Below are positions 16,749 through 24,811 of a stretch of DNA of 64,000 bases, one piece after another. Made by a program: the position numbers and the translations under genes. Under the pieces are notes generated by a model that saw only the letters and a program-made list of their open reading frames with translations, ran no database searches and had not been told where the DNA came from. Origin of the DNA: Mariniflexile sp044335535 (lineage in GTDB: Bacteria > Bacteroidota > Bacteroidia > Flavobacteriales > Flavobacteriaceae); assembly GCF_044335535.1 (NCBI RefSeq), contig NZ_JBIQVZ010000001.1, positions 868,001-932,000 of the forward strand. The letters are read 5' to 3'. The stretch's first letter is position 1. Each line of letters begins with the position of its first letter.

Positions 16749-18704
16749 ATGAACAAACGGTTTTCTTTTCTATGTTTATTTTTAATTGGCGTTTACAGTT
16801 ATGCTCAAAAACTAATTGTAAACGATACGTTAACAAGAGTTGCAACCATTAAAAATACAACCCATGGCAATGCCGTTTTGTTTACTCCTGAAACACCCAC
16901 ATTAAATCAAATAGCGGGAGCTCCTAAAGCATTTTACACCCATTACTGGGAATTTGGTGATGGCCATTATAGCACCGAAGAAAAACCAAAACACGTTTAT
17001 AAAAAAACTGGAGAATACGAAGTAAAGCTTTGGGCAACCAACAATTATGATACCGGCAAACCACCCACAACACGTCCTAAGAAAATTGCCATAAGTAATA
17101 TAACAACAGCATATAACGACGTTGCAAGCATGGAAGATGATTTCATATTAAAACGCAACCGAGAACCCGTACCCGACGAAGAAATGGTGGTCATTGTTAG
17201 TTATAAAAACCCAAAAGATTACACAACAAATGGAAAATTGTATTTGTTTTATAACGAGCATCAATACAAAGCCAATAATTTTGAATTAATAGATACTCGA
17301 ACTTATCACAACGAAAAAAATGTTTCGGCAGATGGGTTTGCTTTCACACATCATATTGATGACGATGGTACTTATTTAGCATCTTCTGATAATGGGTTTA
17401 TTGAAGCTCGTACTTTTTCGCAAGATTCTACCGAAAAAACCAACCTGCCTTTAACCATTGCAAACTCTAAAACCTATTACAAAAACTGGAGTCTTTTGGA
17501 GTTTGACAACATGAAACCTCAAGAAGAACGCAATCTTTTTTTCAGTTTAAAAACCACTCCCGAAATGCTTAAAGATACCAGTGCCATTATTTCGGTAAGA
17601 GGTATTTATGTGCCTGATGCCAATTACGACAACCATAAAGTAAAGGATATGGAAATGGAAATCGTAACCTCCCACGATCCTAATAAAATGTCATCAAACG
17701 GCACCTTCTTAAATTACAGATTGGTACGTTTTAAAACTTTAAAATATAAAATTAAATTTCAAAACAACGGTGAAGGGCCTGCACGCACCATTCGCTTGGA
17801 AACCGATATTCCTGAAATGCTGGACAAATCGACACTGAAAGTTTTGGATATGTATCCCAAATGCGATATCTGTCCAAAAAAAGAAGTACTGTATAGCTGC
17901 TTAGATACCATGTTTACAGATACTCAGGCTATATTCACATTTAAAAATATTTACCTGCCCGGAAGCGAGCAAAAAAACGTTAAAGAATACGATTCTACCA
18001 AAGGCTTCGTAAAGTATAGTATCAAGTTTGCCAAAGATTTTCATAAACAAAAAACCAAAAGCAGAACTGCTATTATCTTCGATAAAAACGACCCGATAAT
18101 CACCAACTATTCCACCACACGTTTTTTACCGGGAATTTCTATTGGTGCCAAAGTTGGGATTAATTCGTTTTCAGATTTAAATAATTCTGAAAGCTACTTT
18201 TTTGGAGCTACCCTATCACCGTACAAATCGTACCGTTGGTATTGGCAGGTTGAATTGATGAATAACTTTCATAATTATGATGCCAACACCAATATCACTG
18301 AAGAATTTGTTCAAGATGCACAAGGCATTCGCTTTTTACAGCGTACCACAACCCGAAATTCTTTTGAAAACATCGATTGGGATGTACCCATTTTAATTCG
18401 TTATAATATGAATAATTACATTGGTCTTGGGGCAGGTTTACAAAACACTGTGTCACTTAGCGAAAAACAAGAACAATCGGTTTTAACCGAGCGGTTCGAA
18501 GGCGATACCACAGATGGTCCTATTATAGATTCCAAAGAAGAATCTGTAAATACAACCAATTCATTTACCAATTTAAGAACTGGCTTGTTATTTGAAGCCA
18601 CTGCAGGTTTTGCAAGAATTGGTCCCAGTTTAGGCGCACGCTATATTATGAATTTTGAAAACGATTTTAATTATTGGCAGTTTTACGCCATTTGGAAGTT
18701 TTGA
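16749..18704 (+). CDS. PKD-domain protein with C-terminal outer-membrane barrel
   Basis: The protein has 651 residues with a signal peptide (1-19). A PKD domain spans about residues 40-115, with the hallmark YWEFGDGHYSTEEKPKHVYKKTGEYEVKLWATN. A middle beta-rich region (about 130-460) contains SHDPNKM and LKYKIKFQNNGEGPARTIRLETDIP, typical of conserved-repeat adhesin-like domains. From about 470 the sequence turns into barrel strands (ISIGAKVGINSF, WYWQVELMNNF, YIGLGAGLQNTV, PSLGARYIMNF), ending in the aromatic WKF. An N-terminal surface or periplasmic receptor part fused to an outer-membrane anchor is inferred. It lies 30 bp before the CHAT gene, in the same unit. Confidence 0.75.
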   Translation: MNKRFSFLCLFLIGVYSYAQKLIVNDTLTRVATIKNTTHGNAVLFTPETPTLNQIAGAPKAFYTHYWEFGDGHYSTEEKPKHVYKKTGEYEVKLWATNNYDTGKPPTTRPKKIAISNITTAYNDVASMEDDFILKRNREPVPDEEMVVIVSYKNPKDYTTNGKLYLFYNEHQYKANNFELIDTRTYHNEKNVSADGFAFTHHIDDDGTYLASSDNGFIEARTFSQDSTEKTNLPLTIANSKTYYKNWSLLEFDNMKPQEERNLFFSLKTTPEMLKDTSAIISVRGIYVPDANYDNHKVKDMEMEIVTSHDPNKMSSNGTFLNYRLVRFKTLKYKIKFQNNGEGPARTIRLETDIPEMLDKSTLKVLDMYPKCDICPKKEVLYSCLDTMFTDTQAIFTFKNIYLPGSEQKNVKEYDSTKGFVKYSIKFAKDFHKQKTKSRTAIIFDKNDPIITNYSTTRFLPGISIGAKVGINSFSDLNNSESYFFGATLSPYKSYRWYWQVELMNNFHNYDANTNITEEFVQDAQGIRFLQRTTTRNSFENIDWDVPILIRYNMNNYIGLGAGLQNTVSLSEKQEQSVLTERFEGDTTDGPIIDSKEESVNTTNSFTNLRTGLLFEATAGFARIGPSLGARYIMNFENDFNYWQFYAIWKF

Positions 18705-18733
18705 GCCTAAGGCTCTTTTAGCAGCCCATTTTT

Positions 18734-21325
18734 ATGAAAAAACTTTGTTTTATTTTCTTTTTAATCTTCGAAATCTCTTTTTCCCAAAATTTAGAAGAAG
18801 CCATTTATACTGCTGCCGAAACATTTATTAGCAATAAAAATGAAGCATCTTTAAAGCTTTTAAATCAGCAAGAATCTTCATTTAAAACTCATGTAAAAAC
18901 TAAAGATGAACAATTAGCGCTCGTTTTTTTACAGTGCCACAAAGGTTATTATTTAGATGAACATTCCAAATTAAAAGAAGCCCTTGCCACGTATGAAGAT
19001 GCCCTAAAACGATTCAACAATAATGAGCTTTCAAAATTTTCAGATTTTGACATCATTGAAAGTTGCCTAAAACCTTTGGGTAATTTATACACCAAAACAG
19101 GTGATTACACCAATGCCGTAAGCACCATAAACCAATACATTTTTTTAGCTGAAAAAAATAAAAATACCAAGCATCAAATTAGCGGTGCTATCAATTTAGC
19201 CAAACTATACCAAACCCTTAATAAGCACGAAACGGTATTGAAAATTGTTAATGATGCTCTTAAATTTTCTAATATAGACAGTCATCAAAAAGCATGGCTT
19301 CAAAATATAAAAACAAGTAGTTTAGCGGCTTTAAATAATTACGAAGCCGCTTCACTATTAAATAACACTTCAACTTCCTTAAACTTTGAAAAGTATAAAA
19401 ACAATTATATAATAGAATTTCAAAAAGGCAATTATCCGGAAGCTCTAAATGCGTTCAACAAAGCAAAGGAATATCTTTCCGAAATAAATTTATCTGCAAG
19501 ATATTTGGCGAAGTTTTATTTTGAAGAAGCACAATTATACTATTTACTTGAACAGCCAAATGATGCTTTAAAGAATTTGCAACAAGCCATCAAAACATTG
19601 TTGCCAAATTTTAATGAAAAAGGATTGCCCAACAAAAAAGATTTGTACCCAGAAAATACATTTATAGATATTTTCGATTTGTATGCTGCTATTCAAAACA
19701 ATCACAGAAAAGCATTAGAGAGTTACGATTTAAGTTTTTATGTTTCTGATTTATTACAAGAAAATTGGACCTCGCAAGAAACCAAAATTTTTAATGAAGC
19801 CTCTAACTCAAACCGAATGAGGAGTGAGTACTGCATCGATATCCTTTTTAACATCTATAAACAAACCAAAAAAAAATCACTTTTGTTTGAAGCCTTTCAA
19901 TATTCAGAAAACAATAAAGCTTCGATTATAAAAGATATGAACCTAAAAAAAATACGCTTACAACAGTTTCCTAACGACAGTTTACTAGCCAAGGAACTTC
20001 ATCTTCTAAAAACCCAAGAATATTACACAGGCCTATTAAAAAACGAACAACTTGGCACCAATAAAGCTTCAACAGTAAACCATTTAAGCAAAAAATTAAG
20101 TACTATTAGCCTTCAATTAAAAACACTAAAAACAGCGATTTCAAAAAAGTATCCAGAAAGCAACAAAGCATATACTTTAGAAAGTCTTCAAAGCAAATTA
20201 GCAAAGGATAAAGCTGTTTTGGTTGCATATTTCTTTGGCAAAAACACCTTATACCAATTCGTGATTTCAGAAAAAGATATCGCCATTGAAGGCATTCAGC
20301 TAACCGAAAAAATCAAAAAAGACATCGTAAGCTTTATTCATTTATTTAATAATGCTTCCATAATAAATAATGATATAAACAACTACACCGATCAGGCTTT
20401 TACTATCTTTAAATTACTAAACTTTAATAAGCTTTCAACCCTTAAAAATGTGGTGATAATTCCCGACGGATTGTTAAATTTTATACCATTTGAAGCACTC
20501 CTTACTTCTAAAACCACCACCACATCATTCTCAAAAATGCCTTTTGTAATTAAAAGTCAACATATTATTTATAATTCGAGTGCAACACTATATTTAACCG
20601 AAAATCAAGAACATAAGAACAAAGACCTGCTTGGTTTTTTTCCTGTTTTTGAAAACACCAATCAAAAACTCACTTATTCGGTTAACGAAGCTCATGCCAT
20701 TGAAAAAGAAATGTCTTCTAAGCTGTTTATGAATGCCAATGCATCTAAACAAAATTTTATAGAAAACGCTAGTAATTATGATATTTTACACGTATCCAGT
20801 CATGCTAGTAGTGGTGATTTTGCAAACCCAGCCAGTATATCGTTTTACAACGATACGATGTTTTTAAATGAATTATACAGTTTAGACTTAAAACCCTATT
20901 TAGTAGTTTTAAGTGCCTGCGAAACGGGTATTGGCACACTTTATAAAGGTGAAGGCGCTATGAGTATTGCTAGAGGATTTCAATATGCGGGTGCAGAAAA
21001 CTTACTGTTTTCACTTTGGCAAATTAATGATTTATCGACCTCTCAAATCATGCAATCTTTTTATGAAAATTACAATACATCGGAATCGGCATATTTAGCT
21101 AATCACCAATCAAAAATAGACTACATAGAAAATGAAGCCATTAACAATGTAAAAAAATCACCTTATTACTGGAGTGCTTTTGTTTATTACGGAACACTTG
21201 AACCAGCAAAATCGGACAACACCACATTTTATATAATTTTTAGCATATTTATAGCAAGCATTGTGTTACTTTTAATTTTGAAATTTAAAAGACATGACAG
21301 AAACACTAGAGGAATTTCTTCTTAA
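18734..21325 (+). CDS. TPR-CHAT caspase-like protein with C-terminal membrane anchor
   Basis: The protein has 863 residues with a signal-like N-terminus (1-17, FFLIFEISFS). TPR-type helices span about 30-330 (for example NLYTKTGDYTNAVSTINQYIFLAEK and ALNAFNKAKEYLSEINLSARYLAKFYFEEAQLYYLLEQPNDALKNLQQAI). A CHAT peptidase domain spans about 480-815 with the His-Cys dyad: His690 in ILHVSSHAS and Cys729 in VVLSACETGIG. The segment GEGAMSIARGFQYAGAENLLFSLWQIND is the usual CHAT C-terminal motif. A TM helix at 832-851 precedes a basic tail. The topology (signal peptide plus C-terminal TM) puts both TPR and CHAT in the periplasm. It overlaps the retropepsin gene by 32 bp. Confidence 0.9.
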   Translation: MKKLCFIFFLIFEISFSQNLEEAIYTAAETFISNKNEASLKLLNQQESSFKTHVKTKDEQLALVFLQCHKGYYLDEHSKLKEALATYEDALKRFNNNELSKFSDFDIIESCLKPLGNLYTKTGDYTNAVSTINQYIFLAEKNKNTKHQISGAINLAKLYQTLNKHETVLKIVNDALKFSNIDSHQKAWLQNIKTSSLAALNNYEAASLLNNTSTSLNFEKYKNNYIIEFQKGNYPEALNAFNKAKEYLSEINLSARYLAKFYFEEAQLYYLLEQPNDALKNLQQAIKTLLPNFNEKGLPNKKDLYPENTFIDIFDLYAAIQNNHRKALESYDLSFYVSDLLQENWTSQETKIFNEASNSNRMRSEYCIDILFNIYKQTKKKSLLFEAFQYSENNKASIIKDMNLKKIRLQQFPNDSLLAKELHLLKTQEYYTGLLKNEQLGTNKASTVNHLSKKLSTISLQLKTLKTAISKKYPESNKAYTLESLQSKLAKDKAVLVAYFFGKNTLYQFVISEKDIAIEGIQLTEKIKKDIVSFIHLFNNASIINNDINNYTDQAFTIFKLLNFNKLSTLKNVVIIPDGLLNFIPFEALLTSKTTTTSFSKMPFVIKSQHIIYNSSATLYLTENQEHKNKDLLGFFPVFENTNQKLTYSVNEAHAIEKEMSSKLFMNANASKQNFIENASNYDILHVSSHASSGDFANPASISFYNDTMFLNELYSLDLKPYLVVLSACETGIGTLYKGEGAMSIARGFQYAGAENLLFSLWQINDLSTSQIMQSFYENYNTSESAYLANHQSKIDYIENEAINNVKKSPYYWSAFVYYGTLEPAKSDNTTFYIIFSIFIASIVLLLILKFKRHDRNTRGISS

Positions 21326-21737
21326 CAAAGGCTATATCAGGGTAAAGTTACGCCTTACCAAAACCAATCACTTCGAAATAAAAGCAACTTTAAATGGTAT
21401 TAAAGGGCGTTTTATATTGGATACTGGTGCCTCAAATTCGTGTGTTGGTTTTGAAGCAGTAGACCATTTTAATTTAAAAGTAAAAAATTCCAATATTTTG
21501 GCAGCTGGAGCTGGTGCCAGTAATATGGAAACTAAAATGTCTAAAAAGAACAAGATTAGAATCGGCAAATGGGAAATAAAAAAAGTTGTTTTGGTTTTAT
21601 TTAATCTTACCCATGTAAATACGGCACTTATAAATCATAAATCAAAACCTGTTGATGGCATTATTGGTGCCGATATTTTAAAGAAATCGAATGCTGTTAT
21701 AGACTATGAGAAGAAATACCTGTACTTAAAACTTTAA
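21294..21737 (+). CDS. Retropepsin-like aspartic protease
   Basis: The protein has 147 residues. The flap/active-site strand RFILDTGASNSCVGF carries Asp43-Thr44-Gly45, the signature of retroviral-type aspartic proteases, which work as homodimers. The second hydrophobic-hydrophobic-Gly motif GIIGADIL (about 125-132) is also present. There is no signal peptide or TM, so it is cytosolic unless tethered. The ATG lies 32 bp inside the CHAT gene in another frame, which implies translational coupling. A caspase-like and an aspartic protease side by side suggest a regulated proteolysis module; the substrates are unknown. Confidence 0.82.
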   Translation: MTETLEEFLLNKGYIRVKLRLTKTNHFEIKATLNGIKGRFILDTGASNSCVGFEAVDHFNLKVKNSNILAAGAGASNMETKMSKKNKIRIGKWEIKKVVLVLFNLTHVNTALINHKSKPVDGIIGADILKKSNAVIDYEKKYLYLKL

Positions 21738-21783
21738 TATCCTTATATTTATAGCATAAATTAATAGCATTTAACTCCCTTTA

Positions 21784-22413
21784 ATGAACACTTCAATTGT
21801 AATTGCAGACGATCATCCGCTGATGCTTCGCGGTCTTACCGATTTTTTGACCGCTAAAGGTTTTAACATTGTTGGAAGTGCGCAAGATGGCAATTCCGCT
21901 TACAATCTTATTGTAAAACTTAAGCCTGAAATTGCCGTTCTGGATATTAGAATGCCCCATAAAACAGGTTTAGAAATTGCCGAAGCTTGTAAAAAAAACA
22001 ATCTTCCAACAAAAATTATCCTTATAACTTTTGACAAAGAAGAAGAACTATACGATAAAGCAAAGGAATTTAATGTGTATGGCTACATTTTAAAAGAATT
22101 TGCTGTTGAAGAAATTGAAACGTGTATAGGGCATGTTCTAAACAACAAAGCTTATTTTAGTAATGAAATAGCTTCGTACTTAAACCGTAATTTAAATAAT
22201 AAACCAGCGGAATTAGATTCACTTACCAAAGCTGAATTGAAAATTGTAAAACTTATTTCCGAAAACAAAACAAGTCTTGATGTAGCCGAAGCACTTTCCA
22301 TATCGGTTCGCACAGTTGACAAACACCGAAGCAATATTGTTAGCAAATTAGGTTTAGATAATAAGCCTACATCTCTTTCAATTTGGGCTAACCTTAACAA
22401 GCAACATCTATAA
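21784..22413 (+). CDS. NarL/LuxR-family response regulator
   Basis: The protein has 209 residues. The N-terminal receiver (1-120) has the acidic pair Asp9/Asp10 in IVIADDHPLMLRG, phosphoacceptor Asp54 in AVLDIRMPHKTG, and conserved Thr and Lys in LITFD and YILKE. The C-terminal LuxR helix-turn-helix (about 145-205) has LTKAELKIVKLISENKTSLDVAEALSISVRTVDKHRSNIVSKL. No sensor kinase is adjacent; the TPR-CHAT protein upstream has no kinase module. It is separated from the retropepsin gene by 46 bp and ends at a terminator hairpin, so it is the last gene of the locus. Confidence 0.93.
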   Translation: MNTSIVIADDHPLMLRGLTDFLTAKGFNIVGSAQDGNSAYNLIVKLKPEIAVLDIRMPHKTGLEIAEACKKNNLPTKIILITFDKEEELYDKAKEFNVYGYILKEFAVEEIETCIGHVLNNKAYFSNEIASYLNRNLNNKPAELDSLTKAELKIVKLISENKTSLDVAEALSISVRTVDKHRSNIVSKLGLDNKPTSLSIWANLNKQHL

Positions 22414-22440
22414 AAAATAAGTAGAAGTGCTTATTTTTTT
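22412..22440 (+). terminator. Terminator overlapping the response-regulator stop
   Basis: The stem AAAAAATAAG/CTTATTTTTT (22412-22421 and 22430-22439) encloses loop TAGAAGTG and begins inside the stop codon. The same hairpin is the first part of each 165-bp tandem repeat that follows. Confidence 0.75.
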
Positions 22441-22907
22441 TATCAATTACACATATTACCTTTACAGAGCTATTAATCAGTTCTTAGGGAGAATCATTGG
22501 AGGCTTTAGACGTTATGTTTAGAGCCTTCTTTGCTTTCTATCAATCTTACGTTTAATCTTTGAAATGGTGTTAAACAAAAAATACGTAGAAGTACTTATT
22601 TTTTTTCACCTAATCAAAACATACTTTTACAGTGCTAATAATTAGTTCTTAGGGAGAATCACTGGAGGCTTTAGACGCTATGTTTAGAGCCTTCTTTGTT
22701 TTCTTATCAATCTTACGTTTAATCTTTGAAATGGTGTTAAATAAAAAATACGTAGAAGTGCTTATTTTTTTTCACCTAATCAAAACATACTTTTACAGTG
22801 CTATTAATTAGTTCTTAGGGAGAATTATAGAAGGCTTTAGACATAATGTTTAGAGCCTTCTTTGTTTTCTATCAATCTTACGTTTAATCTTTGAAATGTA
22901 TTACGCC
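22412..22907 (+). repeat. Three tandem copies of a 165-bp hairpin-bearing element
   Basis: Anchored on TTCTTAGGGAGAAT at 22481, 22646 and 22812, the unit recurs every 165-166 bp. Each unit has an A/U-rich hairpin around TAGAAGTG, then CTTTTACAG(T)GCTA, TTAGTTCTTAGGGAGAAT, a second hairpin GGCTTTAGAC-loop-GTTTAGAGCC followed by TTCTTTG, and ATCTTACGTTTAATCTTTGAAATG. Loops of the second hairpin differ (GTTAT, GCTAT, ATAAT) while the stem is fixed. No ORF of note spans the units, and they lie directly after the response regulator. They could be an array of small RNAs or terminators, or a transposition-derived repeat. Confidence 0.8.
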
Positions 22908-22947
22908 CTGTGAGACCAATATATTGACCTCCAAAGCATTTCACTCT

Positions 22948-23034
22948 TCCGTCTTTAAATCTTATCAGATTTAAATCCACTTTCCCTTATTAATAAAGGG
23001 AAGAAGTTGTTTGTTGCTTCGATTTGAAGACGGA
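22948..23034 (+). other. Branched inverted-repeat region between repeat copies
   Basis: TCCGTCTTTAAATC (22948-22961) pairs with GATTTGAAGACGGA (23021-23034) with one G-U. Nested inside are AAATCT/AGATTT (22957-22972) and the palindrome TTCCCTT-ATTAATA-AAGGGAA (22982-23002). It is a possible structured RNA or remnant of a mobile element. The rest of 22908-23207 contains no recognisable gene. Confidence 0.4.
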
Positions 23035-23207
23035 TATGATTATCGTATTTACTGCCATTAAAGTTCTTCTCCTTTAAAAGAAGCAATGGATTCAGTTTCG
23101 CCAAAAGAAACCGGAAACGGGATGGTTTTAGTATGGGATTGTACTGTTTAGGTTTAGAGAAAACATACCTACAGGGCTTTTAAAACCTTAAGGGGAACTG
23201 ATTTAAA

Positions 23208-23279
23208 CAAAAAATACGTAGAAGTGCGTATTTTTTTTCACTTAATCAAAACATACTTTTACAGTGCTATTAATTAATC
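23208..23279 (+). repeat. Partial fourth copy of the 165-bp element
   Basis: The first 70 bases of the unit are present: the hairpin AAAAAATACG-TAGAAGTG-CGTATTTTTT, then TCAAAACATACTTTTACAGTGCTATTAATTA. The second hairpin is missing. In this copy both arms of the stem differ from copy 1 in a compensating way (AAG/CTT to ACG/CGT). Confidence 0.75.
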
Positions 23280-23372
23280 ATTTATTTAAAAGAGTAACCT
23301 ATATAAATTCTCTACGCTAAAATGCGTAAAGAATTTATCAATGCTATTTTAAATATCCGAAAACTAAAAACT

Positions 23373-23483
23373 ATGGAAAAGGATAACCGTTATCTAGATA
23401 AATACTTTATAATTGGATTAGCTATGTTAGTTGTTATTGTAATAACCATAAACATTGTTTATTGTATAGGGGTCGCTTTTTAA
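23373..23483 (+). CDS. Small single-TM protein (36 aa)
   Basis: The protein has a charged N-terminus (MEKDNRYLDKY) followed by one TM helix (FIIGLAMLVVIVITINIVY) and ends CIGVAF. The reading frame ends 7 bp before a strong bidirectional terminator, as expected for a genuine transcript. An imperfect 12-bp hairpin (23306-23335) lies upstream. It resembles the 32-residue ORF at 16575 in size and topology but not clearly in sequence. Function unknown. Confidence 0.45.
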   Translation: MEKDNRYLDKYFIIGLAMLVVIVITINIVYCIGVAF

Positions 23484-23490
23484 AAAACAA

Positions 23491-23526
23491 AAAGTGCTAA
23501 CACATTAAAAACGTTGTTAGCACTTT
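23491..23526. terminator. Bidirectional terminator between the small ORF and sucB
   Basis: The stem AAAGTGCTAACA/TGTTAGCACTTT (23491-23502 and 23515-23526) has A and T runs on both sides. It serves the small plus-strand ORF and the minus-strand sucB. Confidence 0.9.
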
Positions 23527-23549
23527 TTTATTTAATTAAGCGTATTTTA

Positions 23550-24764
23550 TTAAAGTTCTAAAGCTTTTTTCACATCATTATTCATTAACAACTCTGTAGG
23601 GTTTTCTAAAGCTTCTTTTACAGCTACTAAAAAGCCAACACTTTCTTTTCCATCAATGATTCTATGATCATAAGATAATGCGACATACATAATAGGGCGA
23701 ATTTCAACCTTACCATTAACGGCAACTGGACGTTCTACGATGTTGTGCATACCTAAAATACCACTTTGGGGAGGGTTAATAATTGGAGTTGATAACATAC
23801 TACCAAAAACACCACCATTAGTAATTGTGAATGTTCCCCCGGTCATTTCATCGATAGTAATTTGACCATCTCTTGCACGAAGAGCTAATCGTTTAACTTC
23901 AGATTCAACGCCTCTAAAACTTAAATTTTCAGCATTACGAATTACAGGAACCATTAATCCTTTTGGTCCTGAAACCGCAATACTAATATCATAAAAGTCA
24001 TAAGAAACCATTTCGTTTCCATCAATCATAGAGTTTACAGCAGGATACATTTTTAATGCTCTTACAACAGCAAGTGTAAAGAAACTCATAAACCCTAAAC
24101 CAACGCCGTGTTTCGTTTTGAATACTTCTTTATATTCATCACGCAAAGCGAAAATTGGCGACATATCAACTTCATTAAAAGTCGTAAGCATCGCCGTCGT
24201 ATTTTTAGCTTCCACTAAACGCTCTGCAACTTTACGACGCAGCATAGACATTTTACTTCTTGAAGCGCCACGGCTACCTCCTGTTGGTGTTCCCATAGAT
24301 GGAACAGCACTTATAGCATCTTCTTTAGTTACACGTCCGTCTTTTCCTGTTCCAGAAATTGATGAAGCTTCCATGCCTTTCTCGGCCAAAATCTTTTTAG
24401 CTGCAGGACTTGCTGTTCCCGTTGCGTATGTTTTTGTTTCTACTGCGGTTGGTTTAGGAGCCTCAGCTTTTGGAGCTTCTTCTTTCTTTTCTTGTTTTGG
24501 TGCTTCTGCTCCACCTTCTGGTTTTGCTGCGCTAGTATCAATTAAACATACTACAGCACCTACAGCCACGGCATCACCTTCTTCTGCTTTAAGGGTAATA
24601 ACACCACTTGCTTCAGCTGGAAGTTCTAATGTTGCTTTATCACTGTCTACTTCTGCAATAGCTTGATCTTTTTCAACATAATCGCCATCTTGAACTAACC
24701 AAGTTGCTATTTCAACTTCTTTTATAGACTCGCCTGGTGAAGGCACTTTCATTTCTAAAATCAT
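23550..24764 (-). CDS. sucB: Dihydrolipoyllysine succinyltransferase, E2 of 2-oxoglutarate dehydrogenase
   Basis: The protein has 404 residues from the ATG at 24764. The frame is open to 24803, but the extra 13 residues (MSWKTRKNIKIRR) do not fit, while MILEMKVPSPGESIKEVEIATW is the usual start. The lipoyl domain (1-78) has Lys43 in VDSDKATLEL. An Ala/Pro/Lys linker follows, then an E1/E3-binding domain (about 115-150, ASPAAKKILAEKGMEASSISGTGKDGRVTKED) and the acyltransferase core with the catalytic SYDHRIIDGKE near the C-terminus. It transfers the succinyl group to CoA in the TCA cycle. It lies 47 bp after sucA in the same operon. Confidence 0.95.
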   Translation of the reverse strand: MILEMKVPSPGESIKEVEIATWLVQDGDYVEKDQAIAEVDSDKATLELPAEASGVITLKAEEGDAVAVGAVVCLIDTSAAKPEGGAEAPKQEKKEEAPKAEAPKPTAVETKTYATGTASPAAKKILAEKGMEASSISGTGKDGRVTKEDAISAVPSMGTPTGGSRGASRSKMSMLRRKVAERLVEAKNTTAMLTTFNEVDMSPIFALRDEYKEVFKTKHGVGLGFMSFFTLAVVRALKMYPAVNSMIDGNEMVSYDFYDISIAVSGPKGLMVPVIRNAENLSFRGVESEVKRLALRARDGQITIDEMTGGTFTITNGGVFGSMLSTPIINPPQSGILGMHNIVERPVAVNGKVEIRPIMYVALSYDHRIIDGKESVGFLVAVKEALENPTELLMNNDVKKALEL

Positions 24765-24811
24765 TCTTCTTATTTTAATATTTTTACGAGTTTTCCAACT
24801 CAACTTATATG

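Noticed and set aside
24118..24666. 182-residue plus-strand ORF
   Set aside because: It lies entirely antisense to sucB, and its Ser/Ala/Val composition is the mirror of the E2 linker; it is a shadow frame.
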